Shown in pieces: positions 26,157 through 35,623 of a DNA stretch of 64,000 bases (its first letter is position 1; each line of letters opens with the position of its first letter). Below the pieces are notes generated by a model, which did no database searches, had not been told where the DNA came from, and was given only the letters and a program-made list of their open reading frames with translations. Source of the DNA: Prosapia bicincta (taxonomy: Eukaryota > Arthropoda > Insecta > Hemiptera > Cercopidae). Position numbers and translations under genes: made by a program. The stretch is from positions 67,784,584 to 67,848,583 of the forward strand of contig JBAIZL010000005.1 of NCBI GenBank assembly GCA_036971475.1, in the 5' to 3' direction.

Positions 26157-26666
26157 ATGAGACTAAGTAACCGTAATAAAGCATCAGTTTATAACTTTTT
26201 AAGCACCCTTCTTCTTATGATAATGGTACTTGGAGTAATTGCATTTATCGCTAATAAATATAGATTTAATGCGCTGGATGATGAAAGTTATTTACTGATT
26301 ATTGTTCCTATTATAATGCTGATCATCTTCTATATTTGCGGACGGCAGATTTTTGAATATGACAGCGATGGAGAAGCTCTGAACTTTAAAAACAGGAATA
26401 TTATTCCTTTTTTAGAGAAGCCTCTTCACGATGAATTTCCAAAATATAAGCTGATAAAATATGATGTAGTCAGTATTTTATTTATCAAAAGATTATACAT
26501 CACTGTTTCAAGTAAGAATAACGGATCTACTATACTGAAGTATCACATCTCTTATTTGAACAGAAAAGAAGTAAACGATTTAAAACTCTCTCTGAACAAA
26601 GTAGTAAAAGCTAATAAAGAGAAAAAAGACAGAAAAACAGATGACGACAGAAGAATATTCGCATGA
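26157..26666 (+). CDS. Small two-TM membrane protein between parE and parC
   Basis: 169 residues, family not recognised. Two hydrophobic segments (about residues 13-33 and 46-64) are followed by a soluble, lysine-rich cytoplasmic or PH-like tail ending KKDRKTDDDRRIFA. Its 3' end overlaps the 5' end of parC by 26 bp in another frame, so the two are probably translationally coupled. It lies inside the parE-parC unit, where usually nothing intervenes. Whether it acts with topoisomerase IV or is a passenger cannot be told from the sequence. The basic tail could contact nucleic acid or membrane phosphates, but no motif shows this. Confidence 0.8.
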   Translation: MRLSNRNKASVYNFLSTLLLMIMVLGVIAFIANKYRFNALDDESYLLIIVPIIMLIIFYICGRQIFEYDSDGEALNFKNRNIIPFLEKPLHDEFPKYKLIKYDVVSILFIKRLYITVSSKNNGSTILKYHISYLNRKEVNDLKLSLNKVVKANKEKKDRKTDDDRRIFA

Positions 26667-29226
26667 GGGTGAAAGTTTAAAGAAGGTTTCCGGTCTGTAC
26701 AAAGACTGGTTTCTGGATTATGCTTCCTATGTAATTTTGGATAGAGCTATCCCTTCGGTGTATGATGGTTTGAAACCCGTTCAGCGAAGAATTATGCACT
26801 CTATGCGGGAACTGGAAGATGGCCGTTACAATAAAGTAGCGAACATCGTGGGAAATACCATGAAGTATCACCCACATGGAGATGCTTCCATTACAGATGC
26901 CATGGTGCAGATAGGACAGAAGGAACTACTGATAGATACTCAGGGAAACTGGGGAAATATTTATACAGGAGACTCTGCAGCTGCTGCAAGGTATATTGAA
27001 GCAAGACTTACTCCTTTTGCATTGGAAGTAGTCTTTAACCCTAAAACTACAGAATGGACAAAGTCTTACGACGGGAGAAATAATGAACCTGTCGACCTGC
27101 CGGTAAAATTTCCTTTGCTTCTTGCACAGGGAGTAGAAGGTATTGGGGTAGGACTTTCCACAAAAATACTTCCGCATAACTTCAATGAGCTTATCAATGC
27201 ATCGGTAGCTTACCTGAAAGGAAAGAGATTTGAGCTGTATCCGGACTTTTTAACAGCCGGTTATCTGGATGTTTCAGAATACAATGACGGACACAGAGGA
27301 GGAAAAGTAAGAGCCAGAGCCAAAATTACCCAAACGGATAAGCATACATTGGTGATTTCCGAACTTCCTTACTCGAAAACGACCACTGATCTTATTGATT
27401 CGATTTTAAAAGCCAATGAGAAAGGGAAGATCAAAATTAAAAAGATTGAGGACAATACTTCAGATAAAGTAGAAATCCTGATTCATATTCATAATGATGT
27501 TTCTCCGGATAAGACAATTGACGCTTTGTATGCATTCACAGACTGCCAGGTGACAATTTCTCCGAATGCCTGCGTGATTGTAGGTGATAAACCTATGTTC
27601 ATGAATGTTTCCGATATTCTGAAAATGAATACGGATCATACGGTGTCATTATTGAAGAAAGAACTTGAAATTGAGCTTCATGAACTTCAGGAAAGCTGGC
27701 ATTTCTCTTCACTGGAAAGAATTTTTATTGAAAATAGAATCTACCACGATATCGAAGAGGTGAAAACCTGGGAAGATGTGCTAAAGACCATTGATGCAGG
27801 ATTAAAACCACATACCAAACATCTTTTAAGAGCTGTTACAGAAGAGGATATCTTAAAACTGACCGAAATCCGAATCAAGAGAATTTCAAGATTCGATTTA
27901 GATAAATTTAAAGAAAATATTGCATCGCTGGAAGGCAAAATAGAACAGGTAAAACACCATCTGGCCAACCTGATCGCTTATGCCATAGATTATTATTTAA
28001 ATATTCAGAAAAAGTATGGTAAAGACAAGCAGAGAAAGACAGAACTTAGAATTTTTGATACCATTGATGCTACAAAAGTTGCCGTGGCTAATGAAAAGTT
28101 CTATGCCAATTTTGAAGAAGGCTTTATCGGAACATCCCTGAAGAAAGACCAGTATCTGTTCGACTGTTCTGACATTGATGATATCATTATTTTCAGAAAA
28201 GACGGAAGCATGAAAGTGGTAAAAGTAGAGGCAAAAACGTTTGTTGGTAAAGATATCCTGCATGTTGCCATCTGGAAGAAAAACGATAAAAGAACAGTGT
28301 ATAATATGATCTATCGCGAAGGAAGAGAAGGGCCATATTATATGAAACGTTTCTCTGTAACCGGAGTGACAAGAAATACAGATTATCCGTTAGCCTCAGA
28401 TAAAAAAGGTTCCGAAACACTCTATTTTTCAGCAAACCCTAATGGTGAAGCAGAAACCGTAACCGTACTTTTAAAACCAAATCCAAGAATCAGAAAGAAC
28501 AAAATGGAGATCAATTTCTCCGAACTTGCTATCAAAGGACGTGATTCCAAAGGAAATCTGGTAACAAAATATGCGGTAAAGAAGGTAGATATGAAGGAAG
28601 AAGGAGTTTCTACCCTGGCACCTAGAAAGATCTGGTTTGACGATACCGTAAGAAGACTGAATGCCGATGCAAGAGGAACATTACTGGGAAGCTTTAAAGG
28701 AGATGACAAGATTTTGACCATCAACACAAACGGAGAAGTTAAACTGGTGTCCTTTGATCTTGGTAACCGTTTTGATGATGAATATCTGGTATTGGAAAAA
28801 TGGAGACCTGCACAGCCTATTACCTGTATTTACTATGATGGAGAAAAAGATATTTATTTCATCAAGAGATTCTTACTGGAAAATACGGTAAACGTACAGA
28901 CTTTCATGCCGTCCGAACATCCGAAATCATTCATTGAAAATGTAATTGTTGCTAACGATGCCACTGCAGAAATCGTTTTCGCAAAAGATAAAGGGAAAGA
29001 GCGTGAAGCTGAAACGATCAACATTGATGAATTTATTGCCGTAAAAGGAATAAAAGCAATCGGAAATCAGTTTACAAAGTTTAAAGTAAAAGCAATCAAT
29101 ATTACCATTCCTGAACCTGTAGAAGAGGAACCGGAAGTCTATGAAGAACCTGAACCTACAGGTGATGCAGATGAAGACGGAGGAGTTATTGGTGATCTGT
29201 TTCAAGGTGACGAACCTGAAAATTAA
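26641..29226 (+). CDS. parC: DNA topoisomerase IV subunit A (ParC)
   Basis: DNA breakage-reunion subunit of topoisomerase IV. 861 residues: winged-helix/tower domain beginning LKPVQRRIMHSM, HPHGD at 77-81, the catalytic tyrosine at about Y118 in AARYIEARLTP, a long coiled-coil segment around residues 340-480, then a C-terminal beta-pinwheel-like region, and an acidic tail rich in Glu, Asp and Pro (about 830-861). The residue directly after HPHGD is Ala82, where the E. coli protein has the quinolone-contacting Ser80; the later acidic position is Asp86. The start ATG 26641 overlaps the preceding membrane-protein gene by 26 bp. The rhomboid gene follows 5 bp after the stop, so this is one transcription unit. 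The separate, shorter ParE upstream argues for topoisomerase IV rather than gyrase A. Confidence 0.94.
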   Translation: MTTEEYSHEGESLKKVSGLYKDWFLDYASYVILDRAIPSVYDGLKPVQRRIMHSMRELEDGRYNKVANIVGNTMKYHPHGDASITDAMVQIGQKELLIDTQGNWGNIYTGDSAAAARYIEARLTPFALEVVFNPKTTEWTKSYDGRNNEPVDLPVKFPLLLAQGVEGIGVGLSTKILPHNFNELINASVAYLKGKRFELYPDFLTAGYLDVSEYNDGHRGGKVRARAKITQTDKHTLVISELPYSKTTTDLIDSILKANEKGKIKIKKIEDNTSDKVEILIHIHNDVSPDKTIDALYAFTDCQVTISPNACVIVGDKPMFMNVSDILKMNTDHTVSLLKKELEIELHELQESWHFSSLERIFIENRIYHDIEEVKTWEDVLKTIDAGLKPHTKHLLRAVTEEDILKLTEIRIKRISRFDLDKFKENIASLEGKIEQVKHHLANLIAYAIDYYLNIQKKYGKDKQRKTELRIFDTIDATKVAVANEKFYANFEEGFIGTSLKKDQYLFDCSDIDDIIIFRKDGSMKVVKVEAKTFVGKDILHVAIWKKNDKRTVYNMIYREGREGPYYMKRFSVTGVTRNTDYPLASDKKGSETLYFSANPNGEAETVTVLLKPNPRIRKNKMEINFSELAIKGRDSKGNLVTKYAVKKVDMKEEGVSTLAPRKIWFDDTVRRLNADARGTLLGSFKGDDKILTINTNGEVKLVSFDLGNRFDDEYLVLEKWRPAQPITCIYYDGEKDIYFIKRFLLENTVNVQTFMPSEHPKSFIENVIVANDATAEIVFAKDKGKEREAETINIDEFIAVKGIKAIGNQFTKFKVKAINITIPEPVEEEPEVYEEPEPTGDADEDGGVIGDLFQGDEPEN

Positions 29227-29231
29227 AAAAA

Positions 29232-29885
29232 ATGAATATTTTAATATTATTTATTGCAATTACGGCTATTATAAGCTTCATAGCTTTTAATAATCCTGCC
29301 ATTACTGAAAAATATAAATTTAGTGTTGGTGCTATTCTTCGTAAAAAAGAATATATTCGTTTGCTTTCATCAGGATTTTTACATGCTGATATCATGCATT
29401 TGGTATTCAATATGCTGACATTATATTTCTTTGCGCCTATTGTTATTCAGGGCTTTGGGAATATTGGATTTATCATTGTATATCTGGGAGCCATATTGCT
29501 GGGAAACTTCCTGTCATTATACATTTATCAAAAACAGCCGTGGTATTCTGCTGTAGGAGCAAGTGGCGGCGTTTCAGGTATCCTTTTTGCTTCCATAGCA
29601 CTGATTCCTGATCTCAAAATCTATCTTTTCTTTATTCCGATCGGTATTCCCGGGTATATTTTCGGACTGGTCTATTTTGGTTATTCTGTGTATATGATGC
29701 TGAATCCGAGAGCGCATGATAATATCGGGCACGCTGCTCATTTGGGGGGAGCTTTTCTGGGATTAATATATGCTGTGATTAATGCTCCGGAACATGCCAT
29801 GCAAAACGGAATTTATATAGGAATCATGTCGCTGCCGTTAATTTATTTAGGATATGAAATTTTTGTAAGGAAACGAATAGGATAA
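29232..29885 (+). CDS. Rhomboid family intramembrane serine protease
   Basis: Polytopic membrane protease that cleaves transmembrane substrates. 217 residues with about six hydrophobic segments. Catalytic features are visible: HLVFN (H56 and N60) in the second helix, the nucleophile in GASG (S111), and the general base in HAAHLGG (H170). Length and motif spacing match the minimal six-TM bacterial form with no extra domain. It starts 5 bp after parC, so it is probably co-transcribed, though no functional link to topoisomerase is known. Substrate unknown. Confidence 0.93.
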   Translation: MNILILFIAITAIISFIAFNNPAITEKYKFSVGAILRKKEYIRLLSSGFLHADIMHLVFNMLTLYFFAPIVIQGFGNIGFIIVYLGAILLGNFLSLYIYQKQPWYSAVGASGGVSGILFASIALIPDLKIYLFFIPIGIPGYIFGLVYFGYSVYMMLNPRAHDNIGHAAHLGGAFLGLIYAVINAPEHAMQNGIYIGIMSLPLIYLGYEIFVRKRIG

Positions 29886-29916
29886 AAGACTATTTTTAAT
29901 TAAAATATCAAAACCA

Positions 29917-31005
29917 ATGGACACATCAGAGTTAAACAGTTTCATCGTGATACTTATCTATGGTTCATTGGTTTTGCTTTCTCTGCTGAAGCTGGCCAAT
30001 CCTTTGAAAGTAAACCGTAAAGCCAATTTCTGGTTTGGGATATTTCTGTTTCTGTGGTCTACCTTCTGGCTGGATGAGGTTTTGTTTCTCATCACAGGTG
30101 AGGCAGTGGAGTTTCACTCTCTGTTTTTCGTTAGATGTATTCAGTTTTTTACCCCTATTGTTTTTTACTTTAGCGTGTTGTTCTTTACCAACCCTTCTTT
30201 TACCTTCAAAATCAGGGATTTTAGATTCCTGTTGCTTCCTGCAGCCTTTCTTTTGTGCCTTATCTTAGTAAAGCTTGGATATGAATCACCGTTTGAATAT
30301 CTGAGTGTTATTTTGATCCTTATTCAGGCACTGTTCTACACCGGACTTTCTTACGTTACTATCAGAAAACACCAGCGCAAGATCCAGCAGTTTTCTTCCA
30401 ATACCGAAGAAATCAATCTGAATTGGCTTGAATACATCATTCTGGTACTTCTTATTGTGAATATCATCTATGTGATCTATAATCTCTTTTATGACCCCAA
30501 ATCACTTAATTTCTTTATCAATACGGTCTTTTTATTTGTGATCTACTGGGTGGGATATTATTCCATGAAACAAAGAGAAATCTATCCTGTAGAAGAAAAA
30601 CAGAGAGAAGAGCTGATTTCTATTAATGGAGATTCTGATTCAGAAGAAATAAAGAGAAAGCTCATCTCTGATGAGGAATTAATTAAGATTAAAAAGTCAC
30701 TCGAAGGACTGATGGAAGTGAAGAAACCTTATCTTGACAGTGAACTTAATCTTATCAAACTGGCTGAAATGCTGTCTGTTTCTACCCATCATCTGTCATA
30801 TGTTATCAATACAGGCTTTGGAAAGAATTTTTTTCAATATGTGAACGAATTCAGAGTAGAATATGCCCAAAAACTTCTGAAAGAATCAAATAGTAAATTA
30901 TCAATTCTCGGGATTGCTTACGAATCCGGATTCAATTCCAAAACATCTTTTAATACTACCTTTAAAAAAGTGACCGGACAGACTCCTTCTGAATTCAAAA
31001 AATAA
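29917..31005 (+). CDS. Membrane-anchored AraC-family transcriptional regulator
   Basis: 362 residues. The N-terminal ~215 residues form about seven hydrophobic segments (roughly 8-26, 37-55, 68-86, 99-116, 121-142, 170-190 and 196-214). A charged linker follows (about 225-260, rich in Glu/Lys), then a C-terminal AraC-type double helix-turn-helix with LAEMLSVSTHHLSYVIN and GIAYESGFNSKTSFNTTFKKVTGQTPSEFKK. The layout suggests a one-component sensor whose DNA-binding part works from the membrane; the ligand is unknown. It begins 31 bp after the rhomboid gene. The SDR/epimerase pair downstream has its own -7 box and could be a target, but this is inference. Confidence 0.9.
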   Translation: MDTSELNSFIVILIYGSLVLLSLLKLANPLKVNRKANFWFGIFLFLWSTFWLDEVLFLITGEAVEFHSLFFVRCIQFFTPIVFYFSVLFFTNPSFTFKIRDFRFLLLPAAFLLCLILVKLGYESPFEYLSVILILIQALFYTGLSYVTIRKHQRKIQQFSSNTEEINLNWLEYIILVLLIVNIIYVIYNLFYDPKSLNFFINTVFLFVIYWVGYYSMKQREIYPVEEKQREELISINGDSDSEEIKRKLISDEELIKIKKSLEGLMEVKKPYLDSELNLIKLAEMLSVSTHHLSYVINTGFGKNFFQYVNEFRVEYAQKLLKESNSKLSILGIAYESGFNSKTSFNTTFKKVTGQTPSEFKK

Positions 31006-31137
31006 GTTCAGGTTTATAAAGTTTTACTTTTTCACTCATTTAAGGTTTTGATTTTTAGATGTTTGTGTATTTTTATTTTCTTGATTGAAAATCAGTTCGG
31101 TCTGATAACCCGGAACATTCAAACCCTCTTTTCACGA

Positions 31138-31145
31138 TAGCTTTG
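31138..31145 (+). promoter_or_regulatory. -7 box TAGCTTTG before the SDR gene
   Basis: TAGCTTTG matches TAnnTTTG and ends 19 bp before ATG 31165. No clear TTG at -33. Confidence 0.5.
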
Positions 31146-31164
31146 TACTATAAAATTTAAACGT

Positions 31165-31950
31165 ATGGATACCAAAGAGTCATATGCTGTTGTCACAGGA
31201 GCAAGTCAGGGACTTGGCAAATCATTCGCTGAACATTTGGCAAAGAAAAAGATCAATGTCATTCTTGTCAGTCTTCCGGATCAGAACCTTAAAGAATTTT
31301 CCCAGAAACTGCAGGAGCTGTATGATATAAAAGTTCATTATTATGAAACAGATCTCTCTGTCAATGACAATGTCATGAAGCTTACAGAATGGCTTAACCG
31401 TTCTTTTGATATTCATATCCTGATTAATAATGCAGGACTTGGAGGAACTAAAAAATTCACAGAAGCCTCTCCGGATTATATCAATACCATTCTGCAGGTC
31501 AATGTAACAGCAACTTCATTAATTACCCATCAGTTACTTCCTAACCTTTTAAAACAGCCAAAAGCCTATATTTTGAATGTCTCCAGTATGGCTGCTTTTT
31601 CTCCCATTGGTTTTAAAACCGTGTATCCTGCTTCCAAAAGCTTTATCCATTCATTTTCAAGAGGACTGCATGAAGAACTGAAAGATACCAATGTCTTTGT
31701 AAGTGTGGTGAATCCAGGTGCTATGAAAACCAATACAGATGTCTGTAAAAGAATAGAAAGGCAAGGTTTTATTGGAAAACTGACCCTTTTAAATCCTGAT
31801 AAAGTAGCATCATACTGTATTCGTCAATTATTTAAAAAAGATTCTGTAATTATGGTGAACCCAATCAGCTGGCTGATGATGAAAATTTTACCCATATGGA
31901 TCAAACTTCCGTTGATGACTCAGGCTATAAAAAGAGAGATCGAAGCATGA
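31165..31950 (+). CDS. Short-chain dehydrogenase/reductase
   Basis: Classical SDR, 261 residues, cytoplasmic NAD(P)-dependent oxidoreductase. Seen: the cofactor motif VVTGASQGLG (about 9-18), NNAG at 88-91, the active-site serine in VSSMAA (about 139-144), and the YPASK catalytic pair (Y154, K158). The C-terminal part contains VNPGAMKTN, as in SDRs of the YqjQ/DltE group. Substrate cannot be predicted. Its stop overlaps the start of the next gene (ATGA), so the two enzymes are translationally coupled and probably act in one pathway. Confidence 0.92.
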   Translation: MDTKESYAVVTGASQGLGKSFAEHLAKKKINVILVSLPDQNLKEFSQKLQELYDIKVHYYETDLSVNDNVMKLTEWLNRSFDIHILINNAGLGGTKKFTEASPDYINTILQVNVTATSLITHQLLPNLLKQPKAYILNVSSMAAFSPIGFKTVYPASKSFIHSFSRGLHEELKDTNVFVSVVNPGAMKTNTDVCKRIERQGFIGKLTLLNPDKVASYCIRQLFKKDSVIMVNPISWLMMKILPIWIKLPLMTQAIKREIEA

Positions 31951-32915
31951 AAAAAGTATGTGTAACCGGAGCAACAGGGCTTCTGGGAACTAATGTTATT
32001 ATTAAATTATTACAAAATGGTTATTCTGTTATTGCTCTGGTGCGCAAGAAAAGCAGCTGGCTGGGTGAAGAGAACGAAAATCTGAAACTGATGGAAATTG
32101 ACCTTTCCTCTGATCTTTCATTATTACTCAAAGAAATTGATCTTGTCATTCATATTGCCGCAGAAACACGTCAGAATCTCATAAGCTATGATGAATATAG
32201 AAAAGTGAATTATGAGGCAACCGTAAATCTGTTTACCCATGCAGAATTAATGAATGTAAAAAAGTTTTTGTTTGTAAGTACAGCAAACACTTTAGGGTAT
32301 GGAAATACAACATTCCGGGAAAATGAACAGGCACCGCAGCTTTATCCTTTTACCCATTCAATGTATGCTCAAAGTAAGCTGGAAGCTGAAGAGTACCTTT
32401 TAAAGAACCGTAAAAATACAGAAGTAGTTATTGTAAATCCTACTTTTATGATCGGAGCCTATGACAGCAAACCGAGTTCCGGGAAAATCATCTTCTGGGC
32501 CTGGAAAAAGAATTTGGTTTTCTATCCAAAAGGAGGAAAGAACTTTGTACACGCAGAAGACGCAGCCAACGGAGTATTAAATGCAATTGAAAAGGGTAGG
32601 AATGGTGAAAAATATCTTTTAGCCAATGAAAACTTAAGCTATAAAGAATTTTTTAAGAAAATAAATAGAATTACCCATCAAAATCCGGTCATGATAGCCA
32701 TTCCCAATGGACTGTTGAGTTTCCTGGGATTAATAGGAGAGGGGTTAAGAAAATTAAAGATAAAAACAAATCTCAATACTTCCAATATGAAAGCACTGCA
32801 GATTTATAATTATTATTCTAATCAGAAATCGGTAAATGAATTAGGACTTCATTATCAGTCTCTGGATAAAGCGATTGAAGACGCAATTCAGTATTTTGAT
32901 CAAAATAATAAATAG
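31947..32915 (+). CDS. NAD-dependent epimerase/dehydratase (extended SDR)
   Basis: 322 residues from ATG 31947; the frame stays open upstream, but a start there would lie inside the preceding gene. An extended SDR: VTGATGLLG at the N-terminus (GxxGxxG), a VIHIAAET segment, the YAQSK catalytic pair, and the NPTFMIGAYDSKPSS region, as in dihydroflavonol-4-reductase and sterol-dehydrogenase-like proteins. It probably reduces a carbonyl or epimerises a nucleotide sugar; a DFR-like reductase is favoured by the motif set. The ATGA overlap with the upstream SDR marks a two-gene operon. It is followed by a strong bidirectional terminator. Confidence 0.9.
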   Translation: MKKVCVTGATGLLGTNVIIKLLQNGYSVIALVRKKSSWLGEENENLKLMEIDLSSDLSLLLKEIDLVIHIAAETRQNLISYDEYRKVNYEATVNLFTHAELMNVKKFLFVSTANTLGYGNTTFRENEQAPQLYPFTHSMYAQSKLEAEEYLLKNRKNTEVVIVNPTFMIGAYDSKPSSGKIIFWAWKKNLVFYPKGGKNFVHAEDAANGVLNAIEKGRNGEKYLLANENLSYKEFFKKINRITHQNPVMIAIPNGLLSFLGLIGEGLRKLKIKTNLNTSNMKALQIYNYYSNQKSVNELGLHYQSLDKAIEDAIQYFDQNNK

Positions 32916-32933
32916 TTATTCAATACTGTAAAT

Positions 32934-32963
32934 AAAAAACCAGCTTTTTAGGAGCTGGTTTTT
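32934..32963. terminator. Bidirectional rho-independent terminator
   Basis: AAAAAACCAGCT, a 7-nt loop, then AGCTGGTTTTT forms an A-stem-T hairpin between the convergent epimerase gene and lectin gene. It can serve both strands. Confidence 0.9.
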
Positions 32964-32967
32964 CAAA

Positions 32968-34500
32968 TTATCTTGTTATTTTCTGAGTGACATTTTTATT
33001 AGAAATCACACAGGCTTTGCTGCAGTTGTTTGAATTTGAAATATTCACTTGTATCAACGCAGGCATTGATCTGTATTCTTCAAGATTGTAAGGGGCTTCA
33101 GTTCCATTGCTTCCTCCACCTTTGATATCATATTTTATTTGCGCAGTTCCGGTAAATCCGGTTGAAGGCTTGAAAGAAAGTCTTCCTGTAGAATAAGAAT
33201 ATACCCATGTACCTTCATTGCTTGTATAGGTGCCATTTACAATATTTGGGATTACACTACCATTGATGTCCAGAAAACGGAATGAATTAAAATCCAGATT
33301 ATTATAAGAAAGCGTTCGCGGATTCTGACCGCTGTAAGCCGCATCATTAAGTAAAGGAGAATACGTAGATTTTATGCCCGGACATCCTGCAAACAGATCA
33401 TCCGTTACCTCCGCTGCATAAGGTCTGGTTACTCCTAAATTTTTCAATAAATGTATATTTTTAGCAGCTCCGGTTGAAGCAGCAAAACCAATTCTGAAAG
33501 TGGCAGGAGGTGAAGTGTCCAGATTTCTTACCGTACTGTTGGATATTGTAGTCTCTGTATATTTCAGGGATGTTGGGTAGTAATAATTATCAATCACTGT
33601 TTCTTTCACAGTTCCGTGTTGTATTTCCAGGGTTATATTGTAACCTCCGGCAGGATTGGGAATCAATGTAACATAGGCTTTACGGAATCTGATGTCATTT
33701 TCATTCTGAGGGATAGTGGTTCCACCGCTTTCAATGCTGAACTGCTGAAGATTCGTGTTTTTTATGCCAATAAATTTTCCTGTCTGGGTATCCAGATAAG
33801 CAGATCGGTTGCTGCTGGAAGGCGATGCATTGGTTGCTGTGCTGTAAAGTAACGGATATCCATTGTATCCAGCTGGTTCCGATGACGAAAGATATTGATT
33901 TCCACGTTTACCTCTTAAAGAAACATTACTTCGTCCGTCAGCTAAGGTTACGCCAAAAATTCCGTTTCTGACTCTTTCACCTTGGTTAAAGCTTGTTTTA
34001 AAATTTCCGAATTCATCCAGTCCTATTCCCAGATAGGCACCTCTCAGTCCTTCTGTAGACTCACCTCCACGTACAAAACTATATCCTAATCCTCCTCCAA
34101 AGTATCCTAGATTAAGTTGGTTTTTAGGAATAGACCCATCGACCAGGAATATAGAAATACCATCTCCTCCGTTACTATTCCCTCCATAAATAGCAAATTC
34201 AAATTCAAACTTAATTCCCTGGTCACTATTGAATATTTTATCAGCGAGTATAATCCCTCCGGAAATGTTATTCACACTTCGCGTAAGCCGCAATCCGTCT
34301 GTGGTAAAGGTGGCATCATTCTGAACTCCGCTGGTTGCTACTTTATAGGCTTCCTGAGGCTGTAACCCCTGTGTAAAGTTGACAAAATACGGATATCCGG
34401 TTCCCTGCTGGTTCTGTGCCTGAATACCTTGGGAGAAAATAAACGATGAGAAAATAAACAAAAGTCTTTTGTATCTGTTAATTCGAGTATTTTTTATCAT
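32968..34500 (-). CDS. Secreted L-type (legume-like) lectin-domain protein
   Basis: 510 residues with an N-terminal export signal (about 11-29, ending GIQAQ). The main domain (about 35-340) carries the L-type lectin hallmarks GGDGISIFLVDG and YLGIGLDEFGNF (metal and sugar-site Asp, Gly and Asn), with beta-rich, Asn/Gly/Ser-rich surroundings. A second beta domain (about 360-490) contains a cysteine pair around residue 375 and a late NNCSKAC. No clear T9SS sorting signature is visible at the C-terminus (ends NVTQKITR). It probably binds glycans at or outside the cell surface. It lies 6 bp downstream of another secreted-protein gene, so they are co-transcribed. Confidence 0.85.
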   Translation of the reverse strand: MIKNTRINRYKRLLFIFSSFIFSQGIQAQNQQGTGYPYFVNFTQGLQPQEAYKVATSGVQNDATFTTDGLRLTRSVNNISGGIILADKIFNSDQGIKFEFEFAIYGGNSNGGDGISIFLVDGSIPKNQLNLGYFGGGLGYSFVRGGESTEGLRGAYLGIGLDEFGNFKTSFNQGERVRNGIFGVTLADGRSNVSLRGKRGNQYLSSSEPAGYNGYPLLYSTATNASPSSSNRSAYLDTQTGKFIGIKNTNLQQFSIESGGTTIPQNENDIRFRKAYVTLIPNPAGGYNITLEIQHGTVKETVIDNYYYPTSLKYTETTISNSTVRNLDTSPPATFRIGFAASTGAAKNIHLLKNLGVTRPYAAEVTDDLFAGCPGIKSTYSPLLNDAAYSGQNPRTLSYNNLDFNSFRFLDINGSVIPNIVNGTYTSNEGTWVYSYSTGRLSFKPSTGFTGTAQIKYDIKGGGSNGTEAPYNLEEYRSMPALIQVNISNSNNCSKACVISNKNVTQKITR

Positions 34501-34506
34501 AACTCA

Positions 34507-35079
34507 TTATTTAACAACAAAAACAATATTAATAAAAGAACAGTCTGTTGCGGCTGCTTTTACGTCATAGGTCATTACCCCGTCATCAGAAATAGAAATA
34601 TTACTGAATACATTAGGATCAGCATCTGTTACATAATAGTAAAGGTCTTTGCTTGACGGGAAAAAAGGAATATATGCAGGAGCACTGGTACTCTTCGCCT
34701 TTGGAGATCCGAACTGAGTTTTATACAAAGTATATAAATCTTTAGTTCTGCCAGTTGCATTGGTAGAAGTATCAAAAGAAACACTAGGCATGTAAAACAT
34801 TTTTACAGCATTATTACTGATACATAACCAATCCGGTTTGGTTGGTGTTCCAATATTCTGGCTTAAACATTTCTTATCCGTATCATAAATAAGAAGTGAG
34901 TTGGCCGGATTAGAGATGGCATCTCTTTTTGCAGTAGTAAGTCTTGGAATAAGCATCCCTTTATTTTGGCTGTACACATCCAGAATTGCACTTCCATCAG
35001 GCGTGGGTGTGTTAATCCCTATCTGGGCATAAGAAAAAGAACTTACTAAAACGATTGGTAGAAATAATTTTTTAATCAT
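34507..35079 (-). CDS. Short secreted surface protein
   Basis: 190 residues, signal peptide about 1-18 (ends SYAQ). The mature start IGINTPTPDGSAILDVYSQNKG and the following MLIPRLTTAKRDAI are a recurrent N-terminal pattern of Bacteroidota surface and tail-fibre-like proteins. The remainder has no recognised domain. First gene of a two-gene unit with the lectin-domain protein, 6 bp apart, so the two products may form one surface structure. Function otherwise unknown. Confidence 0.8.
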   Translation of the reverse strand: MIKKLFLPIVLVSSFSYAQIGINTPTPDGSAILDVYSQNKGMLIPRLTTAKRDAISNPANSLLIYDTDKKCLSQNIGTPTKPDWLCISNNAVKMFYMPSVSFDTSTNATGRTKDLYTLYKTQFGSPKAKSTSAPAYIPFFPSSKDLYYYVTDADPNVFSNISISDDGVMTYDVKAAATDCSFINIVFVVK

Positions 35080-35623
35080 GATGTCTTTAATAATTTTTTA
35101 TCTGTGTATTATATGTTTTTTTGTGTTGTGTTTTTTATGAAAGATACTTTCCTGCCAGCTTACTTCATATCGGAAATCAATACGCCTTCATTCATTTAAA
35201 CCAATGAATTATACCCATATAATAGTATGAGGAGACCTTAGTTTCCAAAGGAACAGATACAACAAGAATGTGTCATAGAAACATCTATGTCTTATCTGAA
35301 AGAGTCAAAAAAGAGAATTGAGTTTAAGTAGCCCTATTATACAATATAAGCTATTAGAATAGTAAAATTCATAATCCTTGTGTTTTTACAAATATACGAA
35401 TAAACTACTTAATATTTGGTTTTCAGGAGATTAAATTTAATTTAACTTTGTTTGTTAGTTAAATTATTGACTATTGATTTAAATTTTTACTAATATAGTA
35501 AAATAAGTAGATTATTTTTAACTTCAAATTTCCGCATTCTTTATAATATCTGGTTTTATAAAAAATTCTGATCCTTAAAAATGCGATAAGTGGTATGTTT
35601 TGAGCGAATTGTCTCAAAAAGAT
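35080..35623. other. 544-bp intergenic region without a gene
   Basis: Strongly AT-rich, with stops in all frames and no RNA gene that I recognise. CAAATATA at 35389-35396 reads as TATATTTG on the minus strand, a possible distal -7 box for the secreted-protein pair, though it would give a ~310-nt leader. TTTTGAG ... CTCAAAA (35598-35619) is a weak hairpin just past the DUF4180 stop. Confidence 0.6.
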
